DNA of 64,000 nucleotides from Agromyces lapidis (GTDB lineage: Bacteria; Actinomycetota; Actinomycetes; Actinomycetales; Microbacteriaceae). Of this stretch, positions 51,565 to 59,537 are shown one piece after another. The position numbers and the translations under genes are program-made. The notes under the pieces were generated by a model. It was not told the DNA's origin. It worked only from the letters and a program-made list of their open reading frames with translations, and made no database searches. The DNA lies in assembly GCF_009749405.1 (NCBI RefSeq), contig NZ_WBIQ01000007.1:310001-374000 (forward strand), in the 5' to 3' direction. Each line of letters starts with the position of its first letter. Position 1 is the first letter of the stretch.

Positions 51565-52365
51565 TCAGCCGATGATGTCGCGACGACGAAGCAGAAGCGT
51601 CGCCGCAGCGGCGAAGACCGCCCCGAGCCCCCAGAGCAGAGCCAGCCCAGCCCAGTCCGGTCCGTCGGACAGCGGCATCTCGTGGTACGCCCACGAGTAC
51701 GGCGAGAGCGCGCGAAGCCAGTCGGCATCGGCCACCTGGTTCGCGATCGCGTTGAAGACGTAGCCGAGCACTGCGATGCCGGCACCAGCCGCCGTCGCAA
51801 GGCTTCGCCGTCCCGTGGCCGCGCCGACCAGCAGGGCCAGGCTCGCCGAGACGAACGCCAGCCCTACGAGCGCCTTGGACGCGCCGAGCACGTTCAGCAC
51901 GGTGACATCGAGCTCGGATGGCTCGTTCAACGCCAGGATGAGCGCCGCCGCCAGCAGACCCAGCCAGAGGAGCTTGACCAGCACCGCGAGGGCGGACTCG
52001 AGCGCGTACTGGCTGCGACTCACCCCGTGGGCGAGGGTGAGTTCGAGCTGCCCCGACTCCTCGGCCCCCGCAATCGCCGCGGATCCCCAGGCCGTCGCCG
52101 CGATGACGAGGAGGAGGAAGCCGATCAGTCCGAAGAACGTACCCTGCGTATAGCCGGGGCCGGAGGCGATCTGCTCGTAGCCGAGGGTCTTGACGAGCTC
52201 CGGCGGCATGCTCTCGATGATCTGCTGCATCTCGCCATCGCCGCCGATGCTCGGGAACAACGGGAGATACAGGAGCAGCGCCGCTGCGACGCCCACGCTC
52301 CATCCGATGAGCGAACGCCAGGAATCGCCGAGCGACCGCCGGAACACCGGGAGGACCCTAACCAT
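51565..52365 (-). CDS. ABC-2 type transporter permease
   Basis: 266 residues, about six helices, with a large first extracellular loop (EMQQIIESMPPELVKTLGYE) and AGAEESGQLELTLAHGVSR, as in YthQ/NatB-like exporters of actinobacteria. It overlaps the ATPase gene before it by eight bases and shares no close similarity with the top-strand permease. Confidence 0.9.
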   Translation of the reverse strand: MVRVLPVFRRSLGDSWRSLIGWSVGVAAALLLYLPLFPSIGGDGEMQQIIESMPPELVKTLGYEQIASGPGYTQGTFFGLIGFLLLVIAATAWGSAAIAGAEESGQLELTLAHGVSRSQYALESALAVLVKLLWLGLLAAALILALNEPSELDVTVLNVLGASKALVGLAFVSASLALLVGAATGRRSLATAAGAGIAVLGYVFNAIANQVADADWLRALSPYSWAYHEMPLSDGPDWAGLALLWGLGAVFAAAATLLLRRRDIIG

Positions 52366-53302
52366 GACGCACCTCCCCGTTCCGCCCGTTCGCGGACGAG
52401 CCGTAGAGCTGCAGCACCGATTCCTCGAGGTCGGGCTCCTCGACGGCGAGGTCGAGGACGCTGTGGCGCGCCAGCAACTTCACGAGCGGGTCGATGTCCC
52501 CATCGATCGTGGCGGTCAGCCGTACCGGTTCCGTTCCCGTCACGTCGATGTCGATGTCGCGAAGCGTCGGGAGGTGGTCGAGCTCCTGTCGAAGAGCTGC
52601 GGCCGCGATACCGGTGAAGCTTGCCCGCACGCGCCGGATGCGGCCGAGCCGGAGCGCCGCCACGTCGCCCTCGGCGACGATCAGGCCGTCACTGAGCACG
52701 GCGACCTGGTCGGCGGTCTGCTGGATCTCGCTGAGCACGTGCGAGCTCAGGAGGATCGTCTGCCCGTTCGCTCGGGCCTCGCGGACCATGGTGAGGAACT
52801 CGCGTTGGACGAGCGGGTCGAGGCCGCTCGTCGGCTCGTCGAGCACGAGCAACTCTGGGCGGTGCATGAACGCCTGGATGAGGCCGAGCTTCTGCTTGTT
52901 GCCCTTCGAGAGCTTCCGAACCTCGCGGTTCAGGTCGACGCCGAGCCGGTCGGCCAGGTCGTCGACGGCTCCGGGCGCGACCTGCCCGCTGATCTCGGCG
53001 TAGTGCCGGAGCAGAGCACGACCGCGGATACGGCCTTCGAGCCGCAGCTCCCCCGGCACGAACCCGATGCGCCGGCGGAGTGCGGGCCCGCCGGCCTGCG
53101 GAGTCTCGCCGAGTACCCGTGCGACGCCCGAGCTCGGCCGGATCACGTCGAGCAGCATGCGCAGCGTCGTGGTCTTTCCGGCCCCGTTCGGGCCGATGAG
53201 GCCGAACACCGTGCCGGGTTCGACGGTGATGCTCAGGCCGCGGATCGCGGCGTGCGACCCGTAGTTCTTCTTCAGATCGATCGTTTCGATGGCATGGGAC
53301 AT
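52358..53302 (-). CDS. ABC transporter ATP-binding protein
   Basis: 314 residues: Walker A GPNGAGKTTTLRM, signature LSKGNKQKLGLIQAF, Walker B LLVLDEPTSGLDPL, H-loop SSHVLSEIQQTA; a C-terminal regulatory extension (about 225-314) follows, as in DrrA-like ATPases. AAGGAG lies eight bases before the ATG at 53302. It forms an exporter with the permease downstream. Confidence 0.92.
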   Translation of the reverse strand: MSHAIETIDLKKNYGSHAAIRGLSITVEPGTVFGLIGPNGAGKTTTLRMLLDVIRPSSGVARVLGETPQAGGPALRRRIGFVPGELRLEGRIRGRALLRHYAEISGQVAPGAVDDLADRLGVDLNREVRKLSKGNKQKLGLIQAFMHRPELLVLDEPTSGLDPLVQREFLTMVREARANGQTILLSSHVLSEIQQTADQVAVLSDGLIVAEGDVAALRLGRIRRVRASFTGIAAAALRQELDHLPTLRDIDIDVTGTEPVRLTATIDGDIDPLVKLLARHSVLDLAVEEPDLEESVLQLYGSSANGRNGEVRHG

Positions 53303-53344
53303 CGTCCCTGCTCCTTCCACAGGTGAGAACGTGTTGAGGTGGGA

Positions 53345-54037
53345 TCAGGGCGCCGTCGGCGGATCCGGATCCTGATTCGGGTCGTTCTTCCCTTTGTCGG
53401 AACGGGGCCCCGGCGTTCTGCCGAGGGCATCCTGTGCGGCGACGAGAAACCGGTCATCGGCGTAGAGGCCGTGTGTGTACAGGTCGAGGATGGGAACGGT
53501 CGAACGCCGAAGGCCGGGCTCGCTGAGCTGCTCGAGACCGAGGCCGCGGGCGAGCTGCCGCTGCATCACCAACGGCACGACGCCGTACATCGTCAGATAC
53601 AGCGCGGTGACCTCTCGGTCGAGCGGTTCGCGGATGACTCCGGCCTCGACCTGCTCGTCGACCATCTTCGCCGTCCCGGCCACCAGGGCATCGAACAGCG
53701 CATCGGCCGCGTCGTTCCCGGCCGTGAGCATGCGCGCCACGTAGTCGATCAGCGGGCGGTAGGTGTCGACGTCAGCGAGCCAGCGCGCGAGCGCGGCAGC
53801 AGTGTCGCCGCCCAGGTCGTCTTTTCGCCCCAGGAACTCGGCGACGACGAACTCATCGCACGCCGCCCGCAACCCGTCTTTCGAACCGAAGTGGTGGATC
53901 ACGAGTCCGGGACTCACGCCCGCTTCGGCCGCCACGCCCCGAACCGTGGTCGCGTCGAAACCGTCGCGCCCGAAGCGCAGGACCGCAGCGTCGCGAATCC
54001 GCGCCCGGGTGGTCAGATCAGACTCACTTGAACGCAT
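53345..54037 (-). CDS. TetR family repressor
   Basis: 230 residues: HTH RIRDAAVLRFGRDGFDATTV, AEAGVSPGLVIHHFGSKDGL, a ligand domain (TetR_C pattern) and an Asp/Pro tail. It heads the bottom-strand ABC module. TAAGCT (top strand 54045-54050) lies seven bases before the ATG with -35 TTGCAC 18 bp further up, so it is leaderless; two operators overlap it. Confidence 0.92.
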   Translation of the reverse strand: MRSSESDLTTRARIRDAAVLRFGRDGFDATTVRGVAAEAGVSPGLVIHHFGSKDGLRAACDEFVVAEFLGRKDDLGGDTAAALARWLADVDTYRPLIDYVARMLTAGNDAADALFDALVAGTAKMVDEQVEAGVIREPLDREVTALYLTMYGVVPLVMQRQLARGLGLEQLSEPGLRRSTVPILDLYTHGLYADDRFLVAAQDALGRTPGPRSDKGKNDPNQDPDPPTAP

Positions 54038-54074
54038 GTTCAGTAGCTTAAACGACTGTTCAATCGTTGTGCAA
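54029..54074 (-). promoter_or_regulatory. TetR promoter with two palindromic operators
   Basis: Site 1 TGAACGCATGTTCA (54029-54042) covers the start codon. Site 2 TTAAACGACTGTTCAA (54048-54063) covers the -10 and spacer. Both share the TGAAC-N4-GTT(C/T)A form and lie about 20 bp apart, two helical turns. -10 TAAGCT and -35 TTGCAC (54069-54074 on the top strand) are 18 bp apart. Confidence 0.7.
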
Positions 54075-54191
54075 GGGTTCGAGCATCTCCCGCCCGTCAT
54101 GGCAACTCGATTCGTAGAATGGAATCGGTGAGCCGGGAAGCCTGGTCGGCGTTCGCCCGCCCTCGGGCGGGCCGACCAGACGGGAGCGCAT

Positions 54192-55379
54192 TTGAGCATC
54201 ATCCGGTCCGAACGCGTCGCCGCCGCACTCCTGCTGGTCGCGGCGATTCTCGGGCTGGTCGCCGCGAACTCCCCCGTTGGCGGGACGATCGCTGCACTCC
54301 GCGATGCGGCCCTGCAGATACCCGGAATGCCGGTTCACCTCAGTATCGAGCACTGGATCAGCGACGGTCTTCTGGCCGTATTCTTCTTCGTCGTCGCAGT
54401 TGAGTTGAGGGCCGAACTCACGGTCGGCCAACTGAGCAGTCCAGCTCGAGCGCTTATGCCGGCCGCCGCGGCACTCGGCGGCGTCGTGGTACCAGCGATC
54501 ATCTACCTCGTCGTCACGGCCGGCACAGCGTACGCGCGCGGCTGGCCAGTGCCGACCGCGACCGACATCGCCTTCGCGCTCGGGATTCTCGCGGTGTTCG
54601 GGAGAGGCATTCCGTCCCGGCTCCGCATCTTCATGCTCGCCCTCGCGATCCTCGACGACATCGTCGCGATCCTGGTCATCGCTGCGCTCTTCACCGACGG
54701 ACTCGCGGTCGGATGGCTCGTCGGCGCCCTGGTCACGGCCGCCGCGTTCGGGTGGTTTAGCGGTTTCCTCGGAAGGCGCGGCGGCTGGGCGATCGGCGGC
54801 GTCCTAGTGCTGCTCGCCATCGCGACCTGGCTGCTCGTCCTCCTGTCGGGCGTGCATCCGACCATCGCCGGCGTCGCGCTCGGACTGGTGATGGCACGGA
54901 TTCCAGCTCACCGGGCGCGGCATGCTCTCGAACCGGTCAGCAACGGCATCATCCTGCCGCTGTTCGCATTCTCCGCTGCATTCGTACCCCTGCCCATCGT
55001 CGAACCGCAGGGGCTCGCTCCACCCTTCTGGGCGATCCTCATCGCCCTGCCGGTGGGGAAGATCATCGGGATCACGCTCGGAGCGTCACTCGCCGCCTGG
55101 GCCGCGCGTGGACGGCACCCGACGTTCGGACTCGACGACCTGCTCGCCGCGGGCGCGCTCGGTGGCATCGGCTTCACGGTCAGTCTCCTGATGAACGAAC
55201 TCGCCTTCGCCGAGTACCCGGACGTCGCCGACGAGGGAGTCATCGCCGTGCTGCTCGGCTCCACGATCTCCATCGTCGTCGCCGCGATCCTGGTGAGCTT
55301 CCGAGCCCGCTACTACCGGCGCTTGCATGCGATTCGTCTGCAAGCCGAACAGCGGCGCGACCGCGATGCAGCCGGATGA
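54192..55379 (+). CDS. nhaA: Na+/H+ antiporter NhaA
   Basis: 395 residues, about 12 helices. The ion-binding aspartates are in PTATDIAFALG and LAILDDIVAI (the paired Asp equals D163/D164 of E. coli NhaA); other marks are FFFVVAVELRAEL and GGIGFTVSLLMNELAF. It exports Na+ for H+ at alkaline pH. The start is TTG with GGGAG eight bases upstream. It ends one base before the convergent MerR stop. Confidence 0.93.
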   Translation: MSIIRSERVAAALLLVAAILGLVAANSPVGGTIAALRDAALQIPGMPVHLSIEHWISDGLLAVFFFVVAVELRAELTVGQLSSPARALMPAAAALGGVVVPAIIYLVVTAGTAYARGWPVPTATDIAFALGILAVFGRGIPSRLRIFMLALAILDDIVAILVIAALFTDGLAVGWLVGALVTAAAFGWFSGFLGRRGGWAIGGVLVLLAIATWLLVLLSGVHPTIAGVALGLVMARIPAHRARHALEPVSNGIILPLFAFSAAFVPLPIVEPQGLAPPFWAILIALPVGKIIGITLGASLAAWAARGRHPTFGLDDLLAAGALGGIGFTVSLLMNELAFAEYPDVADEGVIAVLLGSTISIVVAAILVSFRARYYRRLHAIRLQAEQRRDRDAAG

Positions 55380-55784
55380 TCAGCTCGCCGAGCGCTGCTC
55401 AACCGTTCGGAGACGCTCGAGGAATTCGTCGGCCATGTCGAGTTGGCGTTGGAGTCGTGCTCGCCGATCCTCAGCCTCACCCACGAACCGCGCATAGTCG
55501 GCAGCGACCGACGCCCGCGCCTCTGCGACATCGGATTGCAGGACATCGAGGATCCGAAGCAGCGACGCCATCTCGTCGAGCGTGAAGCCGAGGGGCTTCA
55601 TGCGACGGATCACGAGAAGTCGCTCGAGGTCGGCGGCCGTGTACAGACGGAAGCCGCCCTCACTGCGCCCCGAAGGCTTGAGGAGACCTGCTTCGTCATA
55701 GTGTCGGATCGTCCGGAGCGACAACTCCGTGCGCTCGGCGAGTTCGCCGATCTGCATCATGCCGATCTCGACCACTGCGTCCAT
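55380..55784 (-). CDS. MerR family transcriptional regulator
   Basis: 134 residues: MerR HTH and wing (MQIGELAERTELSLRTIRHY, DEAGLLKPSGRSEGGFRLY) and a dimer helix, with no metal-binding cysteines, so not a SoxR/CueR-type sensor. An in-frame ATG pair eight to nine codons in is the more usual MerR start. It is divergent from SulP across a typical MerR-type operator. Confidence 0.92.
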   Translation of the reverse strand: MDAVVEIGMMQIGELAERTELSLRTIRHYDEAGLLKPSGRSEGGFRLYTAADLERLLVIRRMKPLGFTLDEMASLLRILDVLQSDVAEARASVAADYARFVGEAEDRRARLQRQLDMADEFLERLRTVEQRSAS

Positions 55785-55791
55785 CCTTCCA

Positions 55792-55824
55792 TTGCCAACT
55801 CTACCCTAACGTTAAGGTAGAGTT
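55792..55824 (+). promoter_or_regulatory. MerR-type promoter of the SulP gene
   Basis: -35 TTGCCA (55792-55797) and -10 TAGAGT (55818-55823) are 20 bp apart, the overlong spacing that MerR proteins correct by twisting DNA. A 28-bp palindrome (AACTCTACC ... GGTAGAGTT, 55797-55824) fills the spacer. Confidence 0.75.
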
Positions 55825-55854
55825 CAGTCGCCGTCGCAGCGAATGCGGCGTCCC

Positions 55855-55869
55855 GACCGAAAGTCGGTC
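55855..55869 (+). promoter_or_regulatory. Small hairpin in the SulP leader
   Basis: GACCGA-AAG-TCGGTC, a 6-bp stem with 3-base loop in the about 120-nt untranslated leader between the MerR-type promoter and the SulP start. It could affect mRNA stability. No known riboswitch fold is recognised. Confidence 0.3.
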
Positions 55870-55947
55870 TTCGCGCGCGATGTGGCGCTCGACCCTTCGA
55901 CTCTATTCATGAGCTCCTCAGAGCCCCGATTCCACCGGAGAATCACA

Positions 55948-57465
55948 ATGGCGATCACCGTGCCTGACGCGCCCGACCGATACAAGGCCGAGCCGTCGGT
56001 TCTGACTGCGCTTCGCACGCCGCGGATCCTCACCAAGGAGGTGCTGGCCGGACTCGTCGTCGCGCTCGCCCTCATTCCCGAGGCGATCTCGTTCTCGATC
56101 ATCGCCGGAGTCGATCCACGAGTCGGCCTGTTCTCGTCGTTCGTGATGGCCGTGACGATCGCCTTCCTCGGCGGGCGCCCCGCAATGATCACCGCAGCGA
56201 CCGGGGCGGTGGCGCTTGTGATCGCACCGGTGGCCCGTGAGTACGGCATGGACTACTTCATCGCGACCGTCATCCTCGCCGGCGCGTTCCAGCTCCTCAT
56301 GGGAGTGCTCGGAGTGGCACGGCTCATGCGGTTCATCCCGCGCAGCGTGATGGTGGGTTTCGTGAACTCGCTCGCGATCCTGATCTTCACCGCCCAGTTG
56401 CCGCAGCTGATCGATGTGCCCTGGATGGTGTACCCGCTCGTCGCAGTAGGCCTGCTGATCATGGTGTTCATGCCGAAGCTGACGAAGGTCGTGCCCGCCC
56501 CGTTGGTCGCGATCGTCCTGATCACCGCGGCCGTGATCGCGACCGGGCTCAGCGTGCCGACGGTCGGCGATCAGGGCGAACTGCCCGAGAGCCTGCCCGA
56601 GCTGTTCATCCCGAACGTGCCACTGACCTGGGAGACGTTCACGATCATCGCCCCGTACGCACTCGCGATGGCCCTCGTCGGCCTGCTCGAGTCGCTGATG
56701 ACGGCGAAGCTCGTCGACGACGTCACCGACACCCACTCCCGAAAGACCCGCGAGGCCCTCGGCCAGGGCGCCGCGAACGTGCTGTCGGGCTTCTTCGGCG
56801 GCATGGGCGGTTGCGCGATGATCGGCCAGACGATGATCAACGTGAAGGTCTCCGGCGCCCGTACGCGCATCTCCACCTTCCTCGCGGGCGTCTTCCTGCT
56901 CATCCTCGTCGTCGGCCTCGGCGATGTGGTCGCGATCATTCCCATGGCCGCGCTCGTCGCCGTCATGATCATAGTGTCGGTCGCGACCTTCGACTGGCAT
57001 TCGATTCGCTTGGCCACCCTGAGGCGCATGCCGAAGAGCGAGACGATCGTCATGCTCGCCACCGTCGCGGTCGTCGTGGCCACCCATAACCTCGCGATCG
57101 GCGTCATCGTCGGCGTCATCGTGGCGATGATCGCGTTCGCACGTCGAGTCGCCCACTTCACCGCCGTCGAACGTGCCGTCGACGAGGAGGCCACCGTGCC
57201 GACGGTGAACTACACGGTCGTCGGCGAGCTCTTCTTCGCGTCGAGCAACGACCTCACGACCCAGTTCGACTACGCGGCCGATCCTGAACGAGTCGTCATC
57301 GACATGTCGAACTCCCACATCTGGGATGCTTCGACCGTCGCAGCGCTCGACGCCATCATCACCAAGTACGAGCAGCACGGAAAGCGTGCCGTCATCGTCG
57401 GCATGAACGAAGCGAGCGCTGCGATGCACGCCCGCTTGGCGGGCGGCCTCGGCGCGGAGCACTGA
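55948..57465 (+). CDS. SulP family inorganic anion transporter with STAS domain
   Basis: 505 residues. About 11-14 helices with ALIPEAISFSIIAGVDPRVGL and FFGGMGGCAMIGQTMINVKVSG (quoted in part), then a C-terminal STAS domain (ELFFASSNDLTTQF, VVIDMSNSHIWDAS). Members move sulfate, bicarbonate or related anions. GGAG lies nine bases before the ATG at 55948; an ATG at 55909 is an alternative. Regulation by the divergent MerR is likely. Confidence 0.92.
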   Translation: MAITVPDAPDRYKAEPSVLTALRTPRILTKEVLAGLVVALALIPEAISFSIIAGVDPRVGLFSSFVMAVTIAFLGGRPAMITAATGAVALVIAPVAREYGMDYFIATVILAGAFQLLMGVLGVARLMRFIPRSVMVGFVNSLAILIFTAQLPQLIDVPWMVYPLVAVGLLIMVFMPKLTKVVPAPLVAIVLITAAVIATGLSVPTVGDQGELPESLPELFIPNVPLTWETFTIIAPYALAMALVGLLESLMTAKLVDDVTDTHSRKTREALGQGAANVLSGFFGGMGGCAMIGQTMINVKVSGARTRISTFLAGVFLLILVVGLGDVVAIIPMAALVAVMIIVSVATFDWHSIRLATLRRMPKSETIVMLATVAVVVATHNLAIGVIVGVIVAMIAFARRVAHFTAVERAVDEEATVPTVNYTVVGELFFASSNDLTTQFDYAADPERVVIDMSNSHIWDASTVAALDAIITKYEQHGKRAVIVGMNEASAAMHARLAGGLGAEH

Positions 57466-57612
57466 CTGCGGGGTTCGGCCGTATGACGCACCCCGACCGT
57501 GCGATCGGAACGACGGCGATCGCGAATCCCGCTGAACTCCCGAAACTGCGAGGTGCGCAGGCCGGGAGACTCGATGTGACCTTCGGCCCGCCTGCTCTGA
57601 ACACGAGGAGAG

Positions 57613-58437
57613 ATGCTGTGCAATGTGTTCACTCGCATGGTCGTCGGCTGGAACGGGAGCCCGGGATCGGAGGCCGCCCTCGATTGGGCGCTGCGTCACG
57701 GCCCTGAGGTGCCGATCGTCGTCATGAACGCGTCACCGCGCGGCGAGGATGGCTTCGACCACGACCAGATGGAGGCGGTGCTGGGCCGGCAGACGTCCGA
57801 GCGACTCCAGCAGGTCGAGCAGCGCAGCGTGATCGGCCCCGCCGACGTCGCGCTGGCCGAGCACCTGCTGCCCGGCACGCTCCTCGTGGTCGGAACGCCG
57901 TCGCACCGGAGGGGATCTCGCTGGAGCCTCGGCGCTCGACTGGCCGGCCGCCACGGAGGGGGAACCGTGGCGGTCATCCCGCAGCGCACCGACGGCGACG
58001 GCCTCCGAGTCGTCGTCGGAGTCGATGGCTCCGCCTTGTCTTCGGCCGCGGTCGACGTCGCCGCAGGCGAGGCTCGGCGGCTCGGCGCTTCCTTGGAGAT
58101 CCTCCATGCGTGGCATCCGCCCTCGACGTGGACCCCGGTCTTCGGCGACACTGCGGCCGACCTCGAGGTCTTCGCGTCGATGCATAGGAATGTGCTCGAC
58201 GAAGCGCTGGTGCGTGCTCGCCGGCTCGAGACCGACTGCACGGGCCGCCTCGAACGCGGTGATGCGGTGCGCTTGCTCGACGAGGCGGGCCGATCGGCCG
58301 CACTCCTCGTCGTCGCCAGCCACGGGTACGGGCCGCTTCGGCGGTTCTTCCTCGGGTCGGTCAGTCTGATGCTCCTGCTCGACCCGCCGTGTCCGGTCCT
58401 CGTCGTGACTGAAGCGCCGGCCGATAGGGCCGACTGA
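57613..58437 (+). CDS. Universal stress protein, tandem Usp domains
   Basis: 274 residues: a shorter first Usp domain (RMVVGWNGSPGSEAALDWAL) and a full second one (VVVGVDGSALSSAAVDVAAG, ASHGYGPLRRFFLGSVSLML) with the G-x2-G-x9-G ATP-binding pattern. GAGGAGAG precedes the ATG. It is typical of DosR-regulon proteins in mycobacteria. It sits 147 bases after SulP, in a gap with no clear promoter. Confidence 0.92.
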   Translation: MLCNVFTRMVVGWNGSPGSEAALDWALRHGPEVPIVVMNASPRGEDGFDHDQMEAVLGRQTSERLQQVEQRSVIGPADVALAEHLLPGTLLVVGTPSHRRGSRWSLGARLAGRHGGGTVAVIPQRTDGDGLRVVVGVDGSALSSAAVDVAAGEARRLGASLEILHAWHPPSTWTPVFGDTAADLEVFASMHRNVLDEALVRARRLETDCTGRLERGDAVRLLDEAGRSAALLVVASHGYGPLRRFFLGSVSLMLLLDPPCPVLVVTEAPADRAD

Positions 58438-58459
58438 CCAGGAGCAGGAAGGGGACATC

Positions 58460-59068
58460 ATGTTGGCAGGCATGCATCGAGCTGTCGGCCTGATGGCGGT
58501 CGTCATCGCTACAAGCGCCGCGCTGGCGGGTTGCACCATCAACATCGACAGCCCCGACGACGACCGCGACCGCCGATCGGGCATGATGAGCGACGCCGAT
58601 ACGGCGGGCTACGACCCCGCCGATCTGATGTTCGCCCGGATGATGATCCCGCATCACCAGCAGGCCGTCGACATGTCGGAACTCGCGATCGAGACGAGCG
58701 CCGACGCCGAGGTGCTCGCCTTGGCCGAGCAGATTCGGGATGCGCAGACCGCCGAGATCGCCATCATGGAGGGCTGGCTCGACGATGCCGGGGTGCGCAT
58801 GCCCATGGGTGATGGACTCGACATGGGCGATCGCATGGGCATGGGTGGAATGCTCAGCGATGAGGAGATGCGCGCCCTGGAAGACGCGTCCGCTGCGGAG
58901 TTCGACCAGCTCTACCTCGAGGGCATGATCGAGCACCACGAAGGTGCGCTCCTGATGGCCCGGATGATCCTGAACTCCGACAACCCCGACGTGCGGGCAC
59001 TCGGCGAGGCCATCGTCGAGAGCCAGACGGCCGAGATCGAGCTCATGAAGCAGATGCTGGACGAGTAG
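58460..59068 (+). CDS. DUF305 lipoprotein, Met/His-rich
   Basis: 202 residues. Lipobox LAGC at Cys25. Two DUF305 halves carry MMIPHHQQAVDMSELA and MIEHHEGALLMARMIL; between them is a Met-rich stretch (MPMGDGLDMGDRMGMGGM), suggesting Cu(I) or other soft-metal binding outside the membrane. AGGAAGGGG precedes the ATG. It is 22 bases after the Usp gene and probably in its operon. The 3' end overlaps the convergent gene by 26 bases. Confidence 0.92.
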   Translation: MLAGMHRAVGLMAVVIATSAALAGCTINIDSPDDDRDRRSGMMSDADTAGYDPADLMFARMMIPHHQQAVDMSELAIETSADAEVLALAEQIRDAQTAEIAIMEGWLDDAGVRMPMGDGLDMGDRMGMGGMLSDEEMRALEDASAAEFDQLYLEGMIEHHEGALLMARMILNSDNPDVRALGEAIVESQTAEIELMKQMLDE

Positions 59069-59486
59069 GGCCCGGCCGAGGAAGTGCGAAGGCACGCCCT
59101 TGGATGTCGCGCGGAGTGATTCGCACCCAGCGGTTCTTCTCGCCGGGCGCCCACGACCGAACGCCGAGCCGCTCGGCCGCCTCCAGCTCGGGCGCCCGAT
59201 CGATCTGCTCCGCGTCGCCCTTCACGACGACGCTGAACGCCTCGTCCCCGTCGACCCCATCGATCTGGAACACCACCTTGCGCTGAACCGTCAGCGCCAA
59301 GAGCTTCGTGCCGGCCGCGGTGCGGAACACGATGCTGTACCGGTCCACTCCATGGTTGACCGGGAAGACGTCGAGCTCGCCTGCGGCAGCGGTCGCGATC
59401 CGTCCGTAGGGCGCCTCGGTGATCCGCTGCCAGCACTCGGCCGATCGCATCTCGCGCATCGGCGGTCGCTGCGCTTCGTCGGTCAT
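59043..59486 (-). CDS. Pyridoxamine 5'-phosphate oxidase-fold protein
   Basis: 147 residues of the split-barrel flavin-binding group: YGRIATAAAGELDVFPVNHGVD, IVFRTAAGTKLLAL and VVFQIDGVDGDEAFSVVVKG (each cited in part), with the WRITP-like end WVRITPRDIQGR. Probable F420 or FMN binder; such genes belong to DosR regulons in mycobacteria. GAGGAG precedes the ATG. It is last in an operon after two Usp genes. Confidence 0.88.
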   Translation of the reverse strand: MTDEAQRPPMREMRSAECWQRITEAPYGRIATAAAGELDVFPVNHGVDRYSIVFRTAAGTKLLALTVQRKVVFQIDGVDGDEAFSVVVKGDAEQIDRAPELEAAERLGVRSWAPGEKNRWVRITPRDIQGRAFALPRPGPTRPASAS

Positions 59487-59537
59487 ATCGATCCGCTCCT
59501 CAGTGGGTGTTCGACGGGCGGTTGAAGACGTCCGGGC

